This document shows positions 46,285 to 57,233 of a stretch of DNA of 64,000 bases, one piece after another. The position numbers were made by a program, and so were the translations under genes. Origin of the DNA: Russula earlei. Its lineage: Eukaryota; Basidiomycota; Agaricomycetes; Russulales; Russulaceae. Positions within the stretch are counted from its first letter, which is position 1; each line of letters begins with the position of its first letter. The stretch covers positions 1-64,000 of the forward strand of contig JAGFNK010000248.1 of assembly GCA_025769875.1 (NCBI GenBank), in the 5' to 3' direction. The notes under the pieces are model-generated. The model made no database searches, was not told the DNA's origin, and worked only from the letters and a program-made list of their open reading frames with translations.

Positions 46285-46984
46285 ATGCGCATTTCCTTTG
46301 TTTTTACTATTTTTAGCCTCGTTGTAGCCCTCACTCCGTCAATCGCACTTCCTTCAAGTTTTCCTGGGTGCGCCCACTCTTCAAGCTTCAAGCCCCGCTG
46401 CATCCCTCAAGTTGACCTTTACATTGCAGAGTCCCCTAGTACGGGGTTCGACGACAAAAAAAGGGGGGGAGAATCCTAGGCCTAACGACCCACAACTCCC
46501 CCAGCTCGGGACTCATGGGAATAGGAAGGAGCGGCCACGGCTAGGGATTAGGTCGTATAAGGATTTCGTGGCTCAGAGAAGTGAACGGGAGAAAACGGAA
46601 AGAGAGGAGAGAAGGCTGGCGGAGGACATGGAGCGGAGAAGGCTGGATCACCTGGCGAATGAGACACACCAAAGATATTTGGAATCGAGGAAGAAAAATA
46701 AGGAAAAGCAATTGGCAAAGAATGCACAGGTGGAGGAAAATAAGGCAAGGAGAGCGGCAAAGAAGGCAGAGAGAGATGCAAAGAAGGCAGAGAGAGATGC
46801 AAAGAAGGCAGAGAGAGATGCAAAGAAGGCAGTGAGAGAGGCAAAGAAGGCGAAGGCAGCGAAAGGGGCAAAGGAGGCGGAACAGGAGGTTCCAGGGCCG
46901 TCGCGACCGGAGTTCGCAGGTGGGGCTGGGCCGTCGGTTATGAAACCATGGAAATCAATGAATAAGTTCACTCCTGAATAAAGA
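46285..46984 (+). CDS. Small secreted protein with a lysine-rich heptad-repeat tail (host-like gene)
   Basis: The ATG opens a clear signal peptide (MRISFVFTIFSLVVALTPSI, cleavage likely near SIA-LPSS), then a short Cys-containing segment. A second frame (from about 46460 to stop at 46982) is very Lys/Arg/Glu/Ala-rich. It contains four or more copies of a 21-bp unit giving the heptad KKAERDA (46757-46835), so it is probably a coiled coil. The two frames are offset by one base at an A7G7 run (46457-46470). Either that run carries an indel, or an intron with acceptor CAACTCCCCCAG (ending 46503) joins them. I do not recognise the family. CpG is not depleted, unlike all neighbours. Confidence 0.55.
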
Positions 46985-47290
46985 TAACCGCCGTACCTCT
47001 CCCTCACTATGACACCATGTGACCTTCGGGAAACCAGCCCAAAGTAGGCCAATGTTATCAGTAGATAAGATAAAAAAGTGAACTTAGAGAATGTACCAAA
47101 GAGGAAGTTTCATCAAAGAAGAAAGGAAACATTGCAATCAAATTGCAAAGGTCATGTGCTTTGATCAACAGCAAGCTGACCCAACTCTCCCCCACACTGA
47201 TATTTCCAAAAAAAGAAAGTAGAACAAATATCAAACAAATATCAAGGTTGGTCATGTGACATGTAGACAAGGTTTTTGAGATGATGTACC
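46985..47290. other. No recognisable feature
   Basis: AT-rich sequence downstream of the secreted-protein-like gene. No repeat family, ORF or promoter recognised. Confidence 0.4.
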
Positions 47291-48427
47291 ATGTTGAAAC
47301 CATCAAACTGGCTGAGGCTGACAATGACAAAAGGCTGTAGACCAAGAAAGCACATTACACACATCAAAAGGGAGAAAACCTGTGCAGATTCACAGGCCCA
47401 CAAAGGGCCATTATCACCTGCTCCCATCATCCCTGTGGTTCCCATGCCTCCAACCCTGTCTATTGTCACCTCACCCTTGAGTGTCTCTGCTCCACCAGTT
47501 GCCATTGCCATCTCCCCACCTGCCATCATCAACTTAATCACTCCCACCACTGCCATCTCTGCTTCACCCACTCTCACCATCATGTCTATGCCTGCCACTG
47601 CCACCTCACCCACACCCTCAGTAGTATCACCAGCTGCAACCACTGCCTCCATGTTGCCCCTCTCCATTCCAATCTCACCCTCTGCCACTTCAACTCCAGA
47701 TTCCTCAGGCCCATCAACCATCATATCACTGGCATTGCCAGCCACCACCTCTACATCTCCCATTGCCACCCCCATCCTCATCTCACACACTGCTGCACCC
47801 ATAGCCCCAGCCTCACCCACCAATGTCTTAGCACCGCCTACCACCTCAGGCTCAGCTCAGCCAACCGTTGGCACCATTCTCTCAGCCTTGTCCATCACCT
47901 TGTCTGCTGTCATTTCAGCCTCCACCATCACCCCCATCTTGACTACTGCTGACCCCATTGACTCTGCTGCCCCTGTCATATCTGTCTCCATTGTGTCAGT
48001 CTCCACTGCTCTGTCCCTGCCATCTGCTGTCACCCCCACATTGCCCACTACCGCCCCCACTCCGTCCATCTCTGCCATCACCCCCACTTTGCCCATCTCT
48101 GCCATCACCCCCACTTTGCCCATCTCCTTGGTCACACCCCCAGCCACTGTCTCAGTGCCTGCTGCATCAGTCTCAGTCATGGACAACACCAGCAACAAAG
48201 CACCGTCATCACCTCATGCCACCAGCACCACCCAAGAAGACCAAGGCCTTGGACCTGAGCCCAGAAATGCCACCCCACAGAACAATCCACAACTGCCACA
48301 ACACTGTCACTGCAGGAGAAGCCCCCACCAACAACATTATCATGCTACACACCACCTCCCACATTGCCTCCCTGTCCATTCATGTGCCATCATCCACATG
48401 TGCTGCTGCCACTTGCTATGGAGATGA
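47291..48427 (+). CDS. Q: Pro/Ala/Ser/Thr-rich ORF related to the cargo of TIR elements
   Basis: 379-codon low-complexity frame dominated by Ser, Thr, Pro, Ala and Ile, with a short internal repeat (ISAITPTLP) at about 48060-48130. It ends with the TTQEDQGLGPEPRNATPQ type tail that also ends the ORFs inside TIR elements 1, 2 and 3. The homology continues past the stop to about 48480. Here it is not between TIR arms: TIR element 4 has inserted just downstream. Coding status is uncertain because such composition opens frames by chance. Confidence 0.4.
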   Translation: MLKPSNWLRLTMTKGCRPRKHITHIKREKTCADSQAHKGPLSPAPIIPVVPMPPTLSIVTSPLSVSAPPVAIAISPPAIINLITPTTAISASPTLTIMSMPATATSPTPSVVSPAATTASMLPLSIPISPSATSTPDSSGPSTIISLALPATTSTSPIATPILISHTAAPIAPASPTNVLAPPTTSGSAQPTVGTILSALSITLSAVISASTITPILTTADPIDSAAPVISVSIVSVSTALSLPSAVTPTLPTTAPTPSISAITPTLPISAITPTLPISLVTPPATVSVPAASVSVMDNTSNKAPSSPHATSTTQEDQGLGPEPRNATPQNNPQLPQHCHCRRSPHQQHYHATHHLPHCLPVHSCAIIHMCCCHLLWR

Positions 48428-48634
48428 CCTCAATGCCATGGCCAGAAGATGTCAACATGTCAGCCCCATCTGCTGTATTGCTAGCCACCTCCCAAGCTGC
48501 TCCAGCACCAGTCATGTCCTCTATGCTTATGGATACAAACTCTTGCTTGCCACCCACACTCCTGCTTCCCAACCACACTGCCATCTCTTGTCTGCCAACT
48601 GCTGTCTCACCACCATGCCTCATAAAAGACATTA

Positions 48635-51600
48635 TTGCTGTTTTCAGCGCACTTGGCAGAGTTTGAATTCCACCCAAATTGGCGCAGAAAACCCTCTCAA
48701 ACGTGTGGGGCAAATATCTCCCTCAAAACAGCTTCAATTCACATAAAATTTATTGTCCCTGAATCGCCTGAATGAAGGCTAGGCAGCCCCATTGTTTTCA
48801 TCAGATTTGAGTGAGAATTGGTGGAGCTGGACTCAAGCCACCTCCACATGTGTATTAGATGAATTACAACTCAAAATTGTGGTCTATATCTATTATTTTT
48901 CCCTCATGTTGTACCCATGGGCTGTCTTGAGGCAGCCCCATAGGGTTTTTGACTCAAGTGTTGTGGTGTGCAATGTCGTTTCCCTCATATTGTGTGACAG
49001 TAGCATGGTTGTGTGCCAGGAAGGAGCCCCCCCAGGAAGTGCACACCTGAGCCCATGGGGCAGTGAAGTGTGTCCAAGAATGCAGAATGACTTCATAAGA
49101 CTGAAGCTCCAAAGAGGAGGAGCACCTAGCAGGAACACAAGAACACATTTGTTCATTCGACTGCACTCAGGTTCACACAGATGATAAGGGAACAACAGGG
49201 CAACTTTATTCAAGATGGTAGCAGATACAGGTGGGAACTAAGGCTAAGGGACAGGAAAAGCACAAAAGACAGGCATATGAAAGGAAATCTAGACATGAGA
49301 AGGGGACCAAAGCTGGACAACGCAAGGTATTGAGTTGTGGTCTCCAGCGGCTGTGGTAGTGGCATGTGGCAATTTGTGAAGGATGGCCGAGGCCAGGTGT
49401 GGTGATGAGGGGTGTGGTCAAGTCGTGACACAAGGAGGGGGAGATGATGCAAAGGAGAGGCTGGAGGGGGGATAGGGAGAGTGCTGGTGGGTGGTCACTT
49501 GGGTGCTGATGGTGCTGCCAAATGCAATTGCAGGTGGGATGATTGGAGAACTTGGATGGCAGATGTGAGGTAGAGGAGTGAGGGGGGCATGGAAGTAGAA
49601 AGGGAGAGGGAAGACGGCGGCAGGCTGGGAAATGGACACATAGGCGGCGTGCAGATCTCTGACGAACAAAATGAGAGTCTAGTAAAAAAGGGGAGAAAAG
49701 CATACCGAAATGTACAGTAGCAACACCGTCCAATGGCAACGAAGATGGCAGCATGGTACGGGGCTCTTCGGCTGTGCATTGGGACTCATCGGTGCATGGT
49801 GAAGGCAGGGGCATTGAGGGTGAGGGCATGCAGCGGTTGATGGGGGTGAGGGTGGCATGCTGGTGGCGACGATGATGATAATGTGAGGACAAAGAGGAGA
49901 TGGCACAAAAGGAATATGCACATATGTACTCTTGTAAGTGATTCATGGCCAGCCATATAGCTCTGTGTGGGTGAGTCAACATCGAGGGCCGTGTGCCTTT
50001 GCAACAATTTTGCATGTCTTGTGGTCCGTGCATGTGTGCTGTAGTGAGTTCCCAGGCTTCTGCATTTACATAGGCATAGGACTCTTCCTCCCCATCCTAA
50101 TCAATAGCAGGAAGGGATGTCTTGGAAGCCTGAGCTCATGGTTGTGATCACTTTGGTCGAGTGGGAGTGCCTGAGCTGTCATTTTCATTTCCACCAGTTT
50201 TTTTTCAGGCAGCCTTCCTTTGGCCAGTAGTACATGTCGGTGCAGGCTGGCGTTTTGAAGCACATTGCTTCGAGCCCATGAGGGTTTAGGGGGTTGAAAT
50301 GGAGGGGTAGAGCAAGGTATGGTGAGCAGCTCTGGGAAGGGAAGAACGCCCTGTCGTCGTCCTGGAGTAGGAGTGGACAGGGTGGACAGTTGATGAATAA
50401 GCCACACGACTCTTTACACGCTTGCTTTACACAACAACAGGGCCCACACGTGAGGCGCCTGTGCAGGAGTTGTAGTGAGTTTGTGGACGCGGGTGAGAAC
50501 ATGGGGAGCAGGTTGTAGGGGGAAAGGCCAGCACAGCTGATTTCATGGCCAGCAGCCATGAGTGGTGGGGGTCTCCCACTGCTCGGGGCAGCAGTTGGCT
50601 TGGGGTACAATGATGTTCAAGGCTGGAACGGTAGCTTTGCAAGGTACTATACAGTACAACAAGGGGACACCACAGTAACTCAGAAAAAGTCAGATATAGC
50701 AACATTTGTGGAACCAACCTGCTGTGTCATCTGATGTAACAGAGAATGCTGCCCTATACAGGAAAACCCACACATCGGTATCATCACCACCCAAGTCAGC
50801 ACGAGCCACACCCCCATTCCGACAAACGTAGGCCTTGATCTTTGAAAATGTGAGTTTGATTGGATTAAAATCAGGAGAGTATGGTGGCAGGTAAAGGAGC
50901 CGACATCCCCTTCATCAAATGAGCAATACATCAGCATGAGAAAACAATATAATACCTTTCTTTGACCATTTGGAGTATTCGTGGACTTCTATGAATGTGT
51001 GCATTGTCCATGATCAATACTGAGTTCTTGCCAGGGAAGGGATTCATTTTTGAAAGTAGACCTTGGATGAAGTGGGTAAATAGTTCAGATGTGAAAGAAC
51101 CCTCAACCAGCTGGCTATAGATGATGCCATTGAGCGAGAGCACTGGGAGAAGCAAATAACTGGATACTTTGTATTCTAGTCTGTTGTAGATATACATAGC
51201 AGGACACACCATTTTCCTCAAATGAAAAAGCTCTTCCTTACAGCTGTTTGCCCTGACATCGCCCATGCTTGCCCTCAAAGGTCAGTTTCGGCAATCAAAG
51301 GAGCTTTCATCCACAAAAACCACCTGCTCGGCGGTATAGGTGATGCCAAAGGTTTACCAATACTGAAGGCGCAGGTCCTCATTGCACTCTAGTGCATTTT
51401 TGCTCAGCTGGGCAAGTCAGTGCACTTGAGTGTGAACTCAAGGTGAAATGAATGACTTACCATCTTCATTGTGAAGCCACTCCTTCTCAGGGTACGCCAT
51501 ATAGTTGTCAATGACACCTCAATGCCAGTCCTTTCTCTTAAAATATCTCTCAGCTCATCAAGATAGGCATCCGGAGTATGGATGATGGTGCCTTGAAGAA

Positions 51601-52169
51601 ACTAGCCAATATGCGCCACAGAACGAACTAGAGAATGTGGGGAACTCACCTGTACTTCCTGCATTGTAAGGATTCTATTTGCTGGTTGGAGTAGACTGTT
51701 TGGGCGATTGGCTGTTCCATGAGATCTGAAATTGGCCACAATGCGCTCTATAGTATGACAAGGAACTCCAGTGTGATGGGTGATATCGTCAAGGGTCAAT
51801 CTTGACGACATGTGTAAGATAATCCAGCGTGCATCATCAGACAACACCTGGCCACATGGCATATGTTTAGTTGAGTGTGCGATGAAAAGCGTGATGTAAA
51901 GAAAGCGTAAAGCGAGTGCATAAAGAGTCATGTGGCTTATTCATCAACTGTCCACCTGTCCACTCCTACTCCAGGATGACAACAGGGCATTCTTCCCTTC
52001 CCAGAGCTGCTCACCATACCTTGCTCTACCCCTCCATTTCAACCCCCTAAACCCTCATGGGCTTGAAGCAACGTGCTTCAAAATGCCGGCCTGCACCAAC
52101 ACGTACTACTGGCCAAAGGAAGGCTGCCCAAAACAAAACTGGTGGAAATGAAAATGACAGCTCAGGCAC
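48635..52169. mobile_element. TIR element 4: transposase-bearing member with very long inverted arms, right end lost
   Basis: Starts TTGCTGTTTTCAGC after a TA (48633-48634). The left arm runs to about 50410. The inverted copy restarts at about 51925 (TGTGGCTTATTCATCAAC) and is cut at 52169 by Ty3 element K. The right half of TIR element 3 (60838-62622, about 1785 bp) is the same arm in full, so the arm is about 1.78 kb. Between the arms lies a Tc1/IS630-like transposase. First about 360 bp are shared with TIR elements 1 and 2. Confidence 0.8.
50690..51931 (-). pseudogene. Tc1/IS630-like (DDE_3) transposase
   Basis: From ATG 51931 the protein has an HTH region (SDDARWIILHMSSRLTLDDI). Intron 51602-51649 (GTGAGT...GGCTAG) joins EVQ to FLQGTIIHTPDAYLDEL. 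Intron 51408-51460 (GTAAGT...CCCAG) follows SGFTMKM. The catalytic domain shows VVFVDESSFD, SVLIMDNAHIH and PPYSPDFNPIK near 50855. The last motif normally ends NPIE, so the third catalytic acid appears changed to Lys. Stops after LQYW and within the middle domain also break it. TA target choice of the surrounding TIRs fits this superfamily, so an intact relative probably mobilises elements 1-3. Confidence 0.82.
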
Positions 52170-52772
52170 TGTTATGGCATTGTGGCCATAAGAGTGTTAG
52201 CTCAAATTCAGTGGGGGCCAAGTCCCTGTGACTTGGTTCAAGGGGTTCAGTGGGGCTGGCTCAAGGAGACTGGATCAAAGATTTAGTATCTCAAGGCTGA
52301 GTCAGATAATGACTCAGTCCGCAGACAGAGTTGATCTTCTGGTTTCACAGAAGAGGAGGACAATGATAGAGCAAGAGAGGAGTAAGAGGAGCACAAGGGT
52401 TCCCCCTAGTGTGTTGATGTCAAACAAGGTAAGAACCAGCACAACAAGCTGTGATTTGAGAGAGGATACAGGGCAAAGGGATGCAACAAGAAATGGGACA
52501 AAGCTAAGCTTGGGGCATTCCCCAGCTTCTACAGGCGCTTAAATACTGTATCTAGCGAGGCTGTGCAGTACTATATGCGGAACAATAGATAAAAGTGAGC
52601 CAATAGCAAAAGAGACTCAACAATAGATAAAACAATAGATGAAACACAATGAGTGAAACAATAAGGGCCATCAGCATCAAGGGATGAAACCATAGCCAAG
52701 GGGATGGGGGTGAATGTAAAGAACAATAAGAAGTAGTTTAGGGACAAACCAAAAGAGGGGTAGATCACAACA
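52170..52772 (-). mobile_element. 3' LTR of Ty3 element K (family C)
   Basis: 603 bp in antisense, TGTTATGGCATTG...TAGATCACAACA, matching the solo C LTRs. Left flank is GGCAC inside the right arm of TIR element 4. The purine tract and coding region of K follow to the right. Confidence 0.9.
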
Positions 52773-52790
52773 TTATGCCCCCCTCATGCT
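52773..52790 (-). promoter_or_regulatory. Polypurine tract of element K
   Basis: On the minus strand AGCATGAGGGGGGCATAA lies directly before the 3' LTR start, the expected plus-strand primer site. Confidence 0.8.
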
Positions 52791-52802
52791 TAGTTCTCCA
52801 GA

Positions 52803-54073
52803 CTAATCAGTCTTGGGGCCCAACTCACAGAGCTCATCACCTTCAACTTCTGGCCACTCGCTCTGGGGCCCTATTGCTCTGGGACAGAAACCTGTATAAC
52901 TCCATTGGGTCCTCCTGAGAATACAATCCACCTGACCGCTGCAGTTGGTATGGGGTTTGGTATGGGGTTTGTTGCAGTCCTTGTTCCAGTGACCTCTAGT
53001 GTTGCAATGTTTACAAACATGTTGTCGTTTCTGGAGTTGGTGATGCTGCGCCTTGGCCATACGCGTGGGGGTGAGAGGGGTGTTAGGAGTACTAGCGTCA
53101 TTGGAGAACATTTGAGGAAAGTGGGAGGGTGAGCCCATAGGGGCATCATTTTGAGACTGCTCAACGATGCGGGGGAGGTACTCGAGAGGGGGGGTCAGGG
53201 AGAGAGGAGGGCGAGTGGGTAATGGAGGAGAAGAAGAAGAAGTGGGTGGTTCTTTTGACTCCTCAATTTTGTTGTAGCTTCCTGCTGGTGAGTAATATGG
53301 CCTGGTGTTGCAGGTGAGACCTCCATCAGTCATCAGGTTATCAAGTTGGTGACAAACTCAGACAGAAGTGTTGTTGGCCCAAAGGTGACTGTGGATGGTG
53401 GCGGTTTCTTTAGTGTGAGACTGGATCTCATGGAGTCGATCAGCGAGTTGCCCTTGAAGGACATTCAGGGCCCCTTGAATAGAGATGCGCTTGCCCTCTA
53501 AAAGTTTTAGTTGGAATGAGCTGACACAGAGGCTGTAGACATTGGCAAGAGCACCAGGGTCGTGAAGGTTTTTGAGAGCCTGGGCGATGTTGAAATGGAA
53601 AGGGTGGTCCTCAATTAGGAGGCAGAGGTCAGAGGCAGTGATGGAAGGATGGGGGGCAGAGACAACAGGTTGGGTGATGAGCTTTTCTCCTTAAGCGGGC
53701 TCTCCTCGACCCATAGTTCCTAGAAGCATGGGTTCGTCATTGTATAACGCGACGTGTAAGTATGGTAACAGGCATTTTGCCCATTAATGTTAATGTAAAA
53801 AGGGGGAATATGCGTGTAAGGTTCATAAACAAACCAAGGGGGGCCAGGGTGAGTGGGGTCCGCTTCGGTTGGGGTTGGCGAGGGTGTTCCTTCTCAGATG
53901 GCGAGTGGGTTGAGAGTAGTGGCAAGGTCTTGGAGCTCAGTGTCATCTGGGACAATGAAGGTTTGCTGGTCAATGATATGTTGGATCACTTTGGGTGAGA
54001 GGGGTTCTTGTTTGATGGTGGGGGAGGGGGTGAGAATAGGTAGAGGGGATGAACTAGGAGCGGGGGACGACAT
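52803..54073 (-). pseudogene. Element K ORF3: post-integrase protein with CCHC knuckle
   Basis: Separate minus-strand ORF downstream of the chromodomain. ATG 54073 gives MSSPAPSSSPLPILTPSP, then IKQEPLSPKVIQHIIDQQTF. A middle helical segment (GALNVLQGQLADRLHEIQSH, about 53420) leads to a Ser/Pro-rich stretch. The knuckle CKHCNTRGHWNKDC lies at about 52985-53026, and a Cys-containing tail ends at 52803. Frameshifts near 53700 and a stop near 53360 break it. A TATA-like box is 66 bp upstream. Function unknown. Equivalent ORFs follow pol in D#1, D#2 and (fused) J. Confidence 0.7.
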
Positions 54074-54138
54074 GGGAGTGTTGTAGGTGGAGGTAGCATG
54101 TTTGTGGTGCCAGGCCGACCACTCTGAAGGGGTAGGGG

Positions 54139-54147
54139 TATTTAAGG
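54139..54147 (-). promoter_or_regulatory. TATA-like box ahead of K ORF3
   Basis: The minus strand reads CCCTTAAATACCCC, centred about 66 bp before ATG 54073. It lies just beyond the end of the chromodomain frame (stop at 54155). Position and spacing are like the box before the D#1 ORF3. Confidence 0.45.
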
Positions 54148-54154
54148 GAACTGA

Positions 54155-56718
54155 TCATACAATGTGATTCCATATCAAATCTGTAAGTACTGCCCTTTGT
54201 ATGGATAAATGAAACTCAGAGAAACAGGGGTCTGTCATAAGTAATTGAAATCCGTGGAAGTCGCCAGGGGAGAGAATCCCAGAGAAGAGTTGTTCCCTGG
54301 CAGCTATGTTAAAAATGGTATGTCCATGGTTGGGGATAGTGGGGTCATTGACTGAATAAGAAGGGGGATTATGCGAATTGACCCAGGGGAGTAAAGTACG
54401 TTGCTGTATCGTAAGTCTCTGAAATTGGTGTTCCAGGTCATCTGGGCTTTTGTCTGAGTGGTGGGATTCCGCAGGGTCAGAATCAGTGGTAGACATCATG
54501 CGGAGTTTGGTGGGTTGTTGTAGATGAAACATGGTGATGGCATCTTGAGCATCTTTAAGATTCAAGAGGGGTTCCCATGTGTCTTCTGCTGTGGAGTACC
54601 CTTTCCATCGGACCCTGTACTGAAGACGACCCCTGTGGGTGTGTTGAGCAGTGATTTTTTCAACTTTGTATTCTCCCAAGAGAAGGTCAGGTGGTGGTTC
54701 AGGGAAGTTCGGTCCATGTTCAACCGTCTCCATGACTGGAGATAGGAGAGAGGTGTGAAACATGTTTTGGATGTTCCATTGGGGGGGCAGTTGGAGTCAG
54801 TAAGTGATGTGGGAGATTTGTTTGGTGATGGTAAAAGGCCCGAACTGTTTGGGGTGGAATTTGAAACTGATGGGGAGTTTTCAAGTTAGTGCCTTCCAAC
54901 CAAACCTTCTGTCCTTCCTCGAAACCTTTGAATTTGGTTTCTTTGATCCAGTTGTCTTGTGCCTTCCTCATTGCTTCTTGTGCCCATTCCCTCATGTCTT
55001 TTAACGCTTGGAGTCATTCTTGGATTCCGGGAAACTTGGATTTGAGTTGAGTACCAAGCCCTTGTGGGTTAAAGCCTATGAGGAGTTTGTATGGGGTTTT
55101 CTTGGTGGTGGTAGATTTATGGGCATTAAAATGGTATTGGGCTATGGGGAGCCAGTGTGCCCATTCTTCTTGTTTCTCTCCCATGTAGATGCATAAGTAC
55201 ATTTCTAAGGTCTGATTGGTTCTTTCTGATTGTCCGTTAGTTTGGGGGTGGTAGGTGGTACTCAAATTTTGGTTAATTCCGAGGATTTGGGAGATTTCTT
55301 GAAACAGGTTGGAGGTAAAGTTGGAGTCATGGTCGGAGATAATCTTGGAGGGAACTCCGGTCCATGGGAAGGTGTAATGTAAAAATAGTTTGGCCATTTG
55401 CAGAGTTCCCATGTCCTTACAGCAAGGTACGAATATAGCCGCCTTGGTGGAATCGTGGTCAGTGATGGTCATGATGGCATTATTCCCTTCTGATGGCGGG
55501 AGGTCAACAATCCAGTCAATGGCGACAGTTTGGAAGGGTTTTTGACATTCTGGGAGAATGGGGTAGATTGGGGAGTGAGTTGGGTGTGTGGAAGATTTGT
55601 TGGCTTGACAGGTGGTGCACCCTTGAATGTAGTCCCGGATGAAGTAGGCCATTTTTGGCCACCAGAAGGATTCTTGAATCGAGTACAAGGTTCGGGCATT
55701 TCCTATATGTCCACCAAGAATACTGTCATGGTAGGTATGTAAGATCTTTCATAAGAGGGGTTCTTGATATGGTACCACCAATTTCCCGTCTTTGAATAGT
55801 ACACCTTCTTCTTCTTGAAGACTATGTTTGACCTTCCACATGAGGAGATCTGCCTTTTGGTTTCTTTGTTCAGTTAGGACTTGGGCATAGAGGTTCTCAG
55901 TGTGAAGCATGCGAATGAAAAGTTTATCAGGGAGTGCCATGATGTTTTGGTTATCTCCTGATCCATCATTATGGTCAGGTCATCTTGAGAGAGCATCTGT
56001 GTGATTAGAAGTTCCAGGTTTGTGGTGGATCTCAAAATAATAATCTGCCAGTGTGGAGATGTGACTGGCAATCCTTCGATTAATTTTATGGGGAAGTCGA
56101 TAGTGGGCAAGGTTAGCATGATCAGTGAAGATCTTGATGGGGTGTTTTGTTCCAACCAATAGGTATTGCCAGTGTTGGAGTGCAAGAATCAAGGCTAGGA
56201 ACTCCCTATCCCAGACTGGGTAGTTCCTTTCTGCTTTGTTGAATGCATGTGACATGTTGCCAATCATTTTTCTTTTTCCTCTTGGGTCCTTCTGAAACAG
56301 GATTGCTCCAGTGGCAAATTGTGAGGTGTCAGTTTCTAGTTCAAATGGGAGGTCAGGGTTGGCAGTGTAGAGTTCGGGGTCATCGCAGATTGCCAATATC
56401 AAGGTTTCTAGGGCTGTGGTGGCTTCTGGGGTCCAGAAAAAGGGGGTCTCTTTATTGATTGTAGAGAAAATAGGGCAAGCTATTTTGGCAAAGTCTTGGA
56501 TAAATGGTTGTTGGTAATTAAGGGCGCCCATGATTTGTTGTACTTGTTTCAGGTTATTGGGGGGTCTTGGCCAGTTTTTGAGGCCATCCATTTTGACTGG
56601 GTCGATTTTGAGGGTTCCTTGGTTGATTCGGAAACCCAAGAAGTCTATTTTGTGTTGTTCAAAGGTGCACTTAGATGCCTTTAAAAAGTAGGAGTCCCTT
56701 TCCAGTAGGTCGAGAAAC
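54155..56718 (-). pseudogene. pol: Element K pol, from the end of RT to the chromodomain
   Basis: Minus-strand Ty3 polyprotein missing its N-part, cut at 56719 by D#1. In order: the end of RT (GFRINQGTLKIDPVKMDGL), RNase H at about 56400-55983 (TDHANLAHY, then GTSNHTDALSR) and the integrase finger at about 55690-55600 (GCTTCQANK). The integrase core is at about 55560-55170 (IDWIVDLP, IISDHDSNF, HPQTNGQSERTNQ), and the chromodomain at about 54690-54560 (YRVRWKGYSTAEDTWEP). About 130 further residues follow. Disruptions are few: TGA at about 55980 after DALSR, stops near 55750 and 55016, and a frame change near 54790. This is a younger copy than J. Confidence 0.9.
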
Positions 56719-57210
56719 TGTCACCGACTGGGGGCAGTGTCACTGACAAATTGGTTCATGCATGAAATGTGTGCACAGAGTCAAGTGAGACAACGAGTTC
56801 TCATGAGATTTGGGGGTCTCGGTGACAACAATGCTGAAGCAATTGTGTACCATGGAAGGGAAGTTTGAGTGATAAGTCTTCGCGTTCAAAGACTTAGAGG
56901 AAGAAGAGACTTTTTCGAGCATTTGCTTGATTCTCTGCAAGCCTACAGTCCTGAAGCTGAAACCAGTGATATTTCACAGGAGAACAAGCTTAGAGCTTGT
57001 TCTCATCAGATGGTAGTCTTATATACATACAGAATACTATATCAAATAGTATTTGTGAGGTAACAATGAGGCAATCGTACTGGAACACGCAAGAAATGTC
57101 TGGTACATGTGAGGCTGAAAGTGAGTCATAAAACATGTGGGAAACTTGAGACATGTCTGGGTAGGCTTATCCAGTTGCCGGTCCGGTCCAATGTACCGGT
57201 TCTTGTGACA
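56719..57210 (-). mobile_element. 3' LTR of Ty3 element D#1 (family D)
   Basis: 492 bp in antisense, TGTCACCGACTGG...TTCTTGTGACA, left flank GAAAC inside K pol. The purine tract CCTAAACAAGGGGGTAA (57211-57227, minus strand) follows. TATA-like GTCTTATATACATAC is near 57013. Confidence 0.9.
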
Positions 57211-57233
57211 TTACCCCCTTGTTTAGGTCTAAC

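Noticed and set aside
46548..46871. Minus-strand Leu/Ser/Pro repeat ORF
   Set aside because: Antisense shadow of the KKAERDA repeats of the secreted-protein-like gene.
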